Shown here: piece by piece, positions 17,201 to 23,937 of the stretch
How the letters are laid out: the number at the start of each line of letters is the position of its first letter
Position numbering within the stretch: the first letter of the stretch is position 1
Assembly (NCBI RefSeq): GCF_003419895.1
Contig: NZ_QPMM01000009.1
Coordinates: 62,001 to 126,000, forward strand
From: Chitinophaga silvatica
GTDB taxonomy: Bacteria; Bacteroidota; Bacteroidia; Chitinophagales; Chitinophagaceae
Direction: 5' to 3'
Length of the DNA: 64,000 bases
The notes under the pieces: generated by a model
Seen by the model: only the letters and a program-made list of their open reading frames with translations
Databases searched by the model: none
Told to the model about the DNA's origin: nothing
Program-made: the position numbers and the translations under genes

Positions 17201-19809
17201 ACCAATACTTTGGTCAAAGTCTGGGATATGATAAGAATGGAGTTTTGGGAACCTTTACCCCATTATACAATGGAAACATTGCAGGCATGATCTGGAAAAG
17301 TGAAGGAAGTAAAGACAAAAGAAAGTACGATTTTGTTTATGATGCAGCCAATCGTTTACAATCTGCAGATTATAATCAATATATCAGCGGATCCGGAACA
17401 AGTGCGGTATTTAACAAAACAGGAGGTACTGATTTTAGTGTTGGGGGAAGTGCAGCTTCGGCCAATAAAATGAGTTACGATGCAAATGGAAACATTCTTG
17501 AGATGTGGCAGAAAGGGTTGAAATTAGGAGGAAGTGCCTGGATAGATCAGCTTATATACACTTACCAGGATAATAGCAATAAACTTAAAAATGTAATAGA
17601 TCTGCAGAACGACCCGGAAACAAAACTGGGTGACTTCAGAGCATCTGCTTCTTATTTGAGTGCATTAGGAGGTACCAAAACGGCCAGTGCAATAGATTAT
17701 ACCTATGATGCTAATGGCAATCTGAAGAAGGACAGGAATAAAAATATTGGAGATGCTACCAATGACGGTATTACATATAATCATCTGAATCTGCCTGCTG
17801 TAATAAATGTGAAAACAGCCACTGGCACGGATAGGGGAAATATCAATTACACATATGATGCTATTGGAAGAAAATTGAAGAAAGTAACCGTTGAAAATAA
17901 TGCCTCGGTACCCTTTAATGGAGCCAATTATAATTCAGTTGTTACGACCACTACTACCTATTTAGATAATGAAATATATGAAAGCAAAAGCTATGGAAAT
18001 GCGGCATTAACTTCTCTTAATTATTCAGACCGGTTATTGTCCATAATGTCGGAAGATGCAAGGATACGATTTAAACCTGTCGAGAATAGTGTACCGGCTT
18101 CCTTTCAATATGATTATTATGTAAAGGACCACCTGGGCAATATAAGAATGGTGTTGACAGAAGAGGCCCAACAGGATACTTATCCTCCACTAACTTTTGA
18201 AGATGCAACGATTGGAACAGAGAGTCTGTATTATGAAAATGCAGATCAGGAGAGGGTTGCCAGGCCAGCAAGTTTCTTTACAGCAACTACAAATGGTAGT
18301 AAAGTGCAATTGCTCAGAAAAAGTGTGAAGTCAATTGGTGCGGGGAAGCTCCTGAAAGTTATGGGTAAAGACAAACTACACATTAAAACAGATTATTACA
18401 TACCTTCTGATGCAACCAGTAATAACGCACCAAATGGATTAAATTCAATCATAAATAATTTATTACAATTATTTAGCAGTGGAGTTGCTCCGGATATGTT
18501 GAAAGGAAATGGTACCGTTATAACAAATACTTTAAACAGCAATGTTCCTTTCACTGATTTTATGTCGGGGCAAGGTAATGGAACCACAAGTGCAATGCCT
18601 AAAGCATATCTTAATATCCTTTTCTTTGATGATCAGTTTCGTTTTGTGGCACAAAATAGTGAATTCATTCAGGTTAGTGTAAAAGGGAGCGGGCAACAAC
18701 TGGTTCGTGCTTTAGAAAGCGCAAAAGAAGTGCCTGTTAACGGATATGCCTATGTGTATGTAAGCAATGAAAGTGAGAACATGGTTTATTTTGATAACTT
18801 CCAGGTTGTGCATGAAAGAGGACCGATATTGGAGGAGACACATTATTATCCGTTTGGGTTGACGATGGTAGGGATAAGTTCTAGTGCGTTGAAGGGGCTG
18901 AATTATAGGGAAAATAACTTGAAGTATAATGGGAAGGAGTTACAAAGTAAGGAGTTTGCTGATGGGAGTGGATTGGAGTTATATGATTATGGGGCAAGGA
19001 TGTATGATGCTCAACTGAGTAGATGGCATGTGTTAGATCCAATTGCAGATAAAATGATCAGTTATTCCCCTTATAATTATACTTTAAATAACCCTGTACG
19101 GTTAATTGATCCTGATGGAAGAGGACCCCAGGATATAGTTTACTTTGACATTAAAGGAAATGAAATATATAGAATTCAATCAAATACAGAATTTAGAACA
19201 TTGGTGCAAACAGGTAATTGGATGTCTTTCAACACATTTACAGAGGCTAAAATGCCAAACATAATACAGACTAGTTATGGAGTAGCGACAACGGAAGGGA
19301 AATTTCAGAAAAACGATTATTTAATTGCTGCCGAGACTTTTATCTTTAATTATAATAAAAATTCTGGCTCTGTTCCAACGTATACTAATGGCACAATAAT
19401 AAAAGATCCGTCGTCGGTTCCGGATTTGGACCCAACCACAGTAAAGGCTATTGCGATGCAGGAATCATATGCTGGGAATGCGCAAGCGGGCAAAAAAAAT
19501 GATGCTACCAAGGATATTATGCAGGCAAATGTATTTTACAGTGAGAAAAGCAATGATTGGAACGATTCCAAAAAGCAGTTTGGACTTGAGAGAGATAAGG
19601 GGGTTAAAAATCCTCAACAGAGCATAAAGGCAGGGATAGGTATTCTGTATCAAAAAGGCCTAAAAGGATCGTCTGGTGAGAAGTGGACAGGAGGTATTAA
19701 TTGGGAAGAAGCTATAAAGCGTTATAATGGAGGTGGTGTAAACGGATACCAAGAGGCGGTACTCAAAATGGTAAGGGAATCTAAAACACCCGACCTATCA
19801 AATTATTAA
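14260..19809 (+). CDS. RHS core protein with lysozyme-like C-terminal tip (candidate polymorphic toxin)
   Basis: An 1849-residue exported protein with a signal peptide ending AKAQ (about 21). Order of parts: Ig/PKD-like beta domains (25-390); a DUF6443-like segment starting near VTNYIDGLGKEVQQVVR (about 445); YD repeats (such as YEYDGRGRMI); and the RHS core from HYYPFGLTM to NPVRLIDPDGRGP (about 1527-1622). A unique C-terminal tip of about 225 residues follows. The tip has the three marks of SLT-type transglycosylases: a catalytic-Glu motif AIAMQESYAG (E1735), DIMQAN in place of GLMQ, and AIKRYNGGGVNGY in place of AYNAGxG. I infer a peptidoglycan-cleaving toxin. The next gene encodes a lipoprotein that may be the immunity partner. 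Confidence 0.8.
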   Translation: MQRIIYFILLLLIFTSQAKAQYMVQGHTCVVPSLVYTYTVTGGAFGPGDKWCVTGGVIDGTSNTCVTTTGSPTVGINWNRGVVAGTISYYRNGIPNPVVTLNVTITKNEIQLTSQNISPTYGYPYVASDKLTVLKITGNDAKACGVDPIYVWYKSINDANHWEALNQYGKDLVISGVFTSTTYFSRSVVVNGIMSSDPVLVIPYSSPDAGVISPTLITIKSNTNPGVTFTSTVGTPTCNRSSANGWEQSIDNGPWTAAVGKVSADFSSFTPTGNITKRTYYRKTSTCAPLIAKSNIAVVDIFPLLDPGSLSPAAITINTGTSPGKITSTGASGGNSSTGYIYQWQKSTDNGVTFTDISGATNAYYDPGVLSAKTMYRRKVTCDGEVALTNPVTINIATINASNQNYVRARAVKRAGVNTLTDANALTTTREVAEVTNYIDGLGKEVQQVVRQGSLITGSSAKDLVSLVGYDNMGRPTLKYLPYVSTAADGAFKPAALQEHQTFNQQQFASQGDNFYHGAAIYEPSPLNRIIKNLAAGDNWIGKGRGTTVGVYNNTLLDEVKLWNVSNPSTPGQWGSYQIGFPYAAGELQKEIITDEGGNQTITFKDKIGNIILTKKQLTAAPDDGTGSGNIGWLCTYYIYDAKNMLRCVVQPVGVTGTMDMSNTNFLAEQCFRYEYDGRGRMIMKQTPGSAPIWMVYDGRDRLVMSQDGEMRSAAQKKWLYTKYDVLNRPVSTGLLTDNSNYNNLTYHLQEAANAGVNDYPNLSSYTYEELTKNGYDNYTSIPAASGLNSTIDASFNGYLLSAGASPDYAETPVAATSNMGNTTWTQTKVLGSSSFIYTVNIYDTKGRLIQLKTKNATGGTDLTAFQYSWTSQKLLEMTKKQIGTSAANLVIKKMSYDELGRLQKTEMRLSNPAVNSGTMSAYKTLSEIEYDALGKVKTIKTGAKPGATGMPLLKRVMDYNIRDWLTGINKDYIAANTNDDQYFGQSLGYDKNGVLGTFTPLYNGNIAGMIWKSEGSKDKRKYDFVYDAANRLQSADYNQYISGSGTSAVFNKTGGTDFSVGGSAASANKMSYDANGNILEMWQKGLKLGGSAWIDQLIYTYQDNSNKLKNVIDLQNDPETKLGDFRASASYLSALGGTKTASAIDYTYDANGNLKKDRNKNIGDATNDGITYNHLNLPAVINVKTATGTDRGNINYTYDAIGRKLKKVTVENNASVPFNGANYNSVVTTTTTYLDNEIYESKSYGNAALTSLNYSDRLLSIMSEDARIRFKPVENSVPASFQYDYYVKDHLGNIRMVLTEEAQQDTYPPLTFEDATIGTESLYYENADQERVARPASFFTATTNGSKVQLLRKSVKSIGAGKLLKVMGKDKLHIKTDYYIPSDATSNNAPNGLNSIINNLLQLFSSGVAPDMLKGNGTVITNTLNSNVPFTDFMSGQGNGTTSAMPKAYLNILFFDDQFRFVAQNSEFIQVSVKGSGQQLVRALESAKEVPVNGYAYVYVSNESENMVYFDNFQVVHERGPILEETHYYPFGLTMVGISSSALKGLNYRENNLKYNGKELQSKEFADGSGLELYDYGARMYDAQLSRWHVLDPIADKMISYSPYNYTLNNPVRLIDPDGRGPQDIVYFDIKGNEIYRIQSNTEFRTLVQTGNWMSFNTFTEAKMPNIIQTSYGVATTEGKFQKNDYLIAAETFIFNYNKNSGSVPTYTNGTIIKDPSSVPDLDPTTVKAIAMQESYAGNAQAGKKNDATKDIMQANVFYSEKSNDWNDSKKQFGLERDKGVKNPQQSIKAGIGILYQKGLKGSSGEKWTGGINWEEAIKRYNGGGVNGYQEAVLKMVRESKTPDLSNY

Positions 19810-19821
19810 ATACGAAATAGA

Positions 19822-20514
19822 ATGAAAATTATTGTGTTTTTTATTTGTATCTATATTGCATTGTTTATATTCTCTTCTTGTAATAATAGATCTATTACGG
19901 ATACAAAAAGTGTTCAGTCAGATACTGTTAAGATAGCCCAGTCATCAAACCTAGATGAATTTAGAATCGATAATATTCAGTTCTACATTCAGCATAAAAC
20001 TTTGGATGCTGGAAATATTAATGCTGAGAGCCATTGTGAGGAAGGGTATCATAAACTGAATGGGTATGAATTACGAGACTTTTTATCAATGCTAAACTTC
20101 CAGTCTTCTTACCTAAACTATCAGGGTGATATAACTGAAAAATTAAATGATTCAATCTTTGCTACAGGATTGTTGAAAAGGATTTTACGGGATTCAGATT
20201 CAAGTTTCTTTCAAGTAGAAAATCTAAATTTCATAGGTCTAAAGAAAGCGGAGATAACTAATTATGGGATTTGTAAAATTTTATTATTTAAATACTTAAC
20301 TCCTGCTTCAGCAACACAAAGTACTCCTGTACTAATAATTAACCAACAGAGGAAAGAAATAGTTTATTTAGAATTTGATGACTTTACAATCAGGAACAAA
20401 ACAATAATTTTAGATTTAAAAGTAAGGAATGATAATCATACTCTGTTTACAATAGAGTATGATAGCAAGATTGAGTGTTTTGTTCCGAAATGTTATAAAA
20501 ATATCAAATCATGA
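19822..20514 (+). CDS. Lipoprotein of unknown function, candidate immunity protein for the RHS tip
   Basis: A 230-residue predicted lipoprotein: a short hydrophobic signal ends in LFIFSSC, so Cys20 is the likely lipid site. I do not recognise a domain. The mature part is a mix of helices and strands, with a central ELRDFLSMLNF segment and a C-terminal run of strands (TIILDLKVRNDN). It starts 12 bases after the RHS stop and is much richer in AT than the core genome. Position and envelope location fit an immunity protein against a toxin that attacks peptidoglycan. Downstream of its TGA the same frame stays open for 52 more codons (see 20515-20673). Confidence 0.6.
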   Translation: MKIIVFFICIYIALFIFSSCNNRSITDTKSVQSDTVKIAQSSNLDEFRIDNIQFYIQHKTLDAGNINAESHCEEGYHKLNGYELRDFLSMLNFQSSYLNYQGDITEKLNDSIFATGLLKRILRDSDSSFFQVENLNFIGLKKAEITNYGICKILLFKYLTPASATQSTPVLIINQQRKEIVYLEFDDFTIRNKTIILDLKVRNDNHTLFTIEYDSKIECFVPKCYKNIKS

Positions 20515-20673
20515 TTAACAAAATTTAACAATAGCAACTCTGATAATCCCAGATCTTTGAGGTATCAGGAGTTTTATATCTCTGATTTTGCGAGTCTTAA
20601 AACAATATTTGCTCCTGAAAATCAAATGGAATTTACTGAATTATTAAAGAAAATATCAGGCTATAATTTCTAA
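20515..20673 (+). pseudogene. Possible gene remnant, in frame after the TGA of the lipoprotein gene
   Basis: After the TGA at 20512-20514 the same frame remains open for 52 codons to TAA at 20671. The translated stretch looks like real protein, for example RSLRYQEFYISDFASLKTIF followed by an amphipathic helix ending KKISGYNF. It has no start codon or signal of its own. It could be the decayed C-terminal end of another immunity-like gene, a lost extension of the lipoprotein, or chance in AT-rich DNA. Confidence 0.35.
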
Positions 20674-21002
20674 TCGTTTTTATAGATCAGATCATCTTTA
20701 GTACCAAATTTTCCATCCTTACCGGCGGATATCAGGGTATAGGAACTGTCCATAGAGTTGATTGCATAGGAGTAATTATGCTCCCAACGGTCTTTGCTCC
20801 AGTTTTGTCTCATTGGATTGTTGCTAATAAGGGAAGATAAATTGGAAGGATATGTGTTTTTTTGTTTCTTATAATTATCAATTGCCATTTTGATTTCTTT
20901 ACAATCCTCTTTGGTGTACATTTCCTTAAGGAAGTTTTGGTAGAACACTAAAATTAATATACCCAAAAGGAAATTATTCCGTACATAATCTTTGTTCCTC
21001 AA
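20670..21002 (-). CDS. Pseudopilin (GspG C-terminal)-like protein
   Basis: A 110-residue protein on the opposite strand to the rest of the RHS island. One membrane helix (LLGILILVFYQNF, about 11-24) is followed by a domain that resembles the periplasmic part of major pseudopilins: a helix with IDNYKKQKNTYPSNLSSLI, then PMRQNWSKDRWEHNYSYAI, and finally ISAGKDGKFGTKDDL, which matches the calcium-binding loop of GspG (GADGxxGTxDD). It lacks the type IV prepilin cleavage motif (GFTLIE), so it is not a normal pilin. Solitary proteins of this kind occur next to RHS or other secreted genes in Bacteroidota; function is unknown. Confidence 0.55.
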   Translation of the reverse strand: MRNKDYVRNNFLLGILILVFYQNFLKEMYTKEDCKEIKMAIDNYKKQKNTYPSNLSSLISNNPMRQNWSKDRWEHNYSYAINSMDSSYTLISAGKDGKFGTKDDLIYKND

Positions 21003-21071
21003 TGTTTTTTGAAAACAAATTGTCCTTTTTTAATGGGGTTAATGCAATCCTACCTAAAAGTACATGGTAAT

Positions 21072-21569
21072 ATGAAAAAACTAATTTTTGTTTTACTTTT
21101 TATCTTTATTCATGTATTTGTAACAGCGCAGATAACAGTTAAACATATTGGCAAGGTGTATTACTACACTATTTCATCCAATAAAGTTATTTCTCAGCGT
21201 AATGATACAATTGCTATGTCGGTCAATAGCTATATACAGCGATATGCAAAGAAAGATTTTCCTGATGTGCTCCTATATATTAATGATCAAGATCCCAAAA
21301 ATAAACTTTCAAACTTTGAGCAGGTCTTAGTTTATTATCAAAAATACAAAGGAGAATTCTTTAACAAGTTTGATGATATTTATAGCTACCCCAATGCGCA
21401 TATAGGTATAGAACTATCACTTTTTCGAAACCATTATCAAAAAGGGATGGAAGCTATAAAATATGTCGTAAGTAATTTGAAGAAACTTAAGAAAGAAGAA
21501 AAACGGTTATCCAGAAAAAATAAACGAGGTGTATTGGAAGAAGAAGATTTGAAGTGTTTTGAATTATAA
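21072..21569 (+). CDS. Secreted protein of unknown function in the RHS island
   Basis: A 165-residue exported protein I do not recognise. Starting at 21072 it gives MKKLIFVLLFIFIHVFVTAQ, a textbook signal peptide; the frame is open back to 21009, but those 21 residues do not belong to a signal. The mature part has a beta-strand start (ITVKHIGKVYYYTI), an aromatic middle (VLVYYQKYKGEFFNKFDDIY) and a highly charged Lys/Arg/Glu helix near the end (NLKKLKKEEKRLSRKNKR). As a small envelope protein near a toxin tip it may be an orphan immunity gene. Confidence 0.5.
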   Translation: MKKLIFVLLFIFIHVFVTAQITVKHIGKVYYYTISSNKVISQRNDTIAMSVNSYIQRYAKKDFPDVLLYINDQDPKNKLSNFEQVLVYYQKYKGEFFNKFDDIYSYPNAHIGIELSLFRNHYQKGMEAIKYVVSNLKKLKKEEKRLSRKNKRGVLEEEDLKCFEL

Positions 21570-21611
21570 TTGGCATAGGTTATTATGTATGGTCACAACA
21601 ACTTTTAGATA

Positions 21612-22151
21612 ATGAAATATTTAATGTTATTGTTTTTTGTTTTTACTTTTTCATGCTCATCATCTAAAATAGATGTTATAAATAGGATTAATAACGATAG
21701 TGATGCTATAGTAAATTTATTCTTGCATAAGAGTATAATTCGAAGCAGAGGACAGAATATGGTTCTTTTTTGTACACATAGAAATGATAAATCAAACAGA
21801 TACTATTTTGAAATTAATGATAATAATTTTCATTTTACCAATGATAGTATTGAGTATATGCCTGATATTTTAGGCATAAGAAAGGTAAGGGGGACAGAAT
21901 TGTATAAACAAGAATTAGTATCTCATGTTAAAGCGCTTTTGTCTAAAATGGACCAATTAGATATCAGAGATGTTCTTGGGGATTTGTCTTCGCAGGGAAT
22001 AGATCTAAAGATTTACATGAAGCAATTTCCAATGGTTTTATTATATGTTTCTGATATTCAGAAAGTAAACATGGCCTATTGGCAGAAATATATAAATTCA
22101 ATGCAAAAACTTAATGCTAAATGGTATTATTCTGCCAGAAATCAAGAATAG
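21612..22151 (+). CDS. Lipoprotein of unknown function in the RHS island
   Basis: A 179-residue predicted lipoprotein: MKYLMLLFFVFTFSCSSS puts the lipid-anchored Cys at residue 15. No domain is recognised. The N-terminal half carries polar strands (RYYFEINDNNFHFTNDSIEY), the C-terminal half is helical (LVSHVKALLSKMDQLDIRDV) and ends WYYSARNQE. AT content is high and similar to the two genes before it. Together with 19822-20514 and 21072-21569 it forms a set of envelope-directed small genes behind the RHS toxin candidate, which is the usual place for immunity genes, including leftover ones. Confidence 0.5.
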   Translation: MKYLMLLFFVFTFSCSSSKIDVINRINNDSDAIVNLFLHKSIIRSRGQNMVLFCTHRNDKSNRYYFEINDNNFHFTNDSIEYMPDILGIRKVRGTELYKQELVSHVKALLSKMDQLDIRDVLGDLSSQGIDLKIYMKQFPMVLLYVSDIQKVNMAYWQKYINSMQKLNAKWYYSARNQE

Positions 22152-22303
22152 CATATACCGGAGGAAGCGTATTAGGATTTTTCATAAATTTTGATGCGTC
22201 GATTTAAAGAAAATTAAGAATAAGGCTATTTGGAAGATTAAATATTTCAGAGAAAGGGGGGGAGTCCATCTTCTCTTATTAGAGAGATAAATGGACTTCC
22301 ATG

Positions 22304-23113
22304 CTAAGCTTCTTTATTCACAGGCTTAATCATATAATACACACAGGTAGTTACAAAATTCCTGAAGAAAGGAATCGCTGCAATCGGCTTCCATTGTTCT
22401 CTTGCAGATACCCCAAACTTGTATTTGTATATAGGATTAATTAAATAGAATTTACGTTGTGTGATTTTATACTCCTGCCTTTTAACGATTTTTTCGAATC
22501 GTTCTATTGAAATGCCTGTAGACTTCACTTCCAACAGATCTATAACCGTAGAATCATTTTCACCAAAAAGACGCAATACTCCCTTGTAAGCAGAAGTTGG
22601 CAACAAGTGAATGTACGGGAACATACTCAGCAACTTATTGGAGCAAATCTGCTGGTGACCTCCATGAGGCATATACCAGGGTGGAAATCCAAAATAAACC
22701 TGTCCTCTCGGTGTAAGTAATTGTTTCAGATGTCCGATGATTTTTTCCTGGTCTGGAATATGTTCGATAGCATCTTTCAAAATAATTACGTCAAAAGAAT
22801 GTTTGAATTCTCCCAGGAAATCGACATCATAGATGTTTTTAGCAATGAGCCTTACCTGGCCTTTATCTAAATAGGATTGAAGGAAACCTTTTGCCAGTTC
22901 AATTCTTGCTGGAGAAAGATCTACCCCGACACAATTACAGCCCTTTTCCAGCAAAGGAGTTAATACGCCGCCTTCCCCACATCCTACCTCCATTACCCGA
23001 AGCCCCTCTAGCTGAGGAAACTCCTGCTGTATAAATGGTAGTACGTAGTCACGCGAATTATCAACCTGCTGTTGATAGCGTAATGCATCGTTTTTATGGT
23101 GTTCTAATGACAT
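22304..23113 (-). CDS. Class I SAM-dependent methyltransferase
   Basis: A 269-residue cytoplasmic methyltransferase. Motif I is VMEVGCGEGG (about 40-49), the acidic residue binding the SAM ribose follows in CVGVDLSPARI, and DVIILKDAIEHIPD is motif IV. FGFPPWYMPHGGHQQI after motif VI is typical of the Methyltransf_11/23 group. The target is unknown; the 90-residue C-terminal extension with aromatic strands resembles methyltransferases acting on lipids or glycans, but this is weak. It lies divergent from truB and convergent with the RHS island genes. Confidence 0.78.
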   Translation of the reverse strand: MSLEHHKNDALRYQQQVDNSRDYVLPFIQQEFPQLEGLRVMEVGCGEGGVLTPLLEKGCNCVGVDLSPARIELAKGFLQSYLDKGQVRLIAKNIYDVDFLGEFKHSFDVIILKDAIEHIPDQEKIIGHLKQLLTPRGQVYFGFPPWYMPHGGHQQICSNKLLSMFPYIHLLPTSAYKGVLRLFGENDSTVIDLLEVKSTGISIERFEKIVKRQEYKITQRKFYLINPIYKYKFGVSAREQWKPIAAIPFFRNFVTTCVYYMIKPVNKEA

Positions 23114-23229
23114 GAAAATTCAGAAAAATTGCGTGAATTTAGTAAAAAGTGGCCAGCTTTCAGTGCTTACATAACTTAAATAAATGCTATAATTGAAATA
23201 CAGATGTAATCAGCTGCCAGCTAATATGC

Positions 23230-23237
23230 TATCTTTG
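23230..23237 (+). promoter_or_regulatory. -7 element TATCTTTG of truB, predicted leaderless start
   Basis: Exact TAnnTTTG. The G is 5 bases before the A of the ATG at 23242, so by the ffs spacing the transcript starts at the start codon. No TTTG is found at -33. Confidence 0.6.
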
Positions 23238-23241
23238 CGCC

Positions 23242-23937
23242 ATGCAAATGAATGATAAAGCCAATTACCTTGAAGGAGCAGTGATTTTGATCAATAAACC
23301 ATTAACCTGGACTTCCTTCGATGTTGTACGTAAGATCCGTAATATTACCAAAGCGAAAATAGGACATGCCGGCACTTTAGACCCTCTGGCTACCGGGTTG
23401 CTGATCTGCTGCACCGGTAAAATGACCAAAAAAATCAACGAATACCAGGCTCAGGAAAAAGAATATACCGGAACCTTCACTCTTGGCGCCACCACCCCAA
23501 CTTTTGATAAAGAATCTGAACCAGAAAACTTTAAAGATATTAATCATATAACTCCTGAAGCTATTGTTGGGGCAACTCAACCCTTCATTGGAGAAATTAT
23601 GCAGTTACCTCCCATTCACTCAGCCATCAAGCAAAATGGTAAACCTATTTACCTCCTGGCCAGAAAAGGTGTAGATGTGAAAGTGGAACCCAGAAAATTG
23701 ACAATCAAAGAATTCGAAATCACTAAAATAGCGCTTCCGGAAGTGGAATTTCGCGTGGTTTGCAGCACAGGAACCTATATTCGTTCACTGGCCAATGATT
23801 TTGGAGCCGAATTGGGCTGCGGAGCTTACCTAAGTAGCTTATGCCGTACCAGAATCGGGGAGTTTAAACTAACAGAAGCTATTGATATGGAAGAATTTAT
23901 CAGCACTCATACCGTTGTTAAAACGGATAACCAATAG
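23242..23937 (+). CDS. truB: tRNA pseudouridine(55) synthase TruB
   Basis: A 231-residue pseudouridine synthase that modifies U55 in the T-loop of tRNAs. The N-terminal motif ILINKPLTWTSFDVV and the catalytic motif GHAGTLDPLATG with the nucleophile Asp47 are intact. EYTGTFTLGATTPTFD and the later CSTGTYIRSLANDFG complete the family signature. There is no separate PUA domain, as expected for this length. The second ATG, two codons in (23248), is also possible if the mRNA is leaderless. Its last 20 bases overlap the 3' end of the convergent tamL gene. Confidence 0.95.
   Translation: MQMNDKANYLEGAVILINKPLTWTSFDVVRKIRNITKAKIGHAGTLDPLATGLLICCTGKMTKKINEYQAQEKEYTGTFTLGATTPTFDKESEPENFKDINHITPEAIVGATQPFIGEIMQLPPIHSAIKQNGKPIYLLARKGVDVKVEPRKLTIKEFEITKIALPEVEFRVVCSTGTYIRSLANDFGAELGCGAYLSSLCRTRIGEFKLTEAIDMEEFISTHTVVKTDNQ

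Noticed and set aside
22148..22199. Short frame reading AYTGGSVLGFFINFDASI after the last lipoprotein gene
   Set aside because: It looks like a protein end but is only 17-20 residues, has no start and could be chance; too weak to call a remnant.
22261..22300. Inverted repeat GTCCAT/ATGGAC between convergent genes as a terminator
   Set aside because: The stem is interrupted and has no T-run on either strand; left out.
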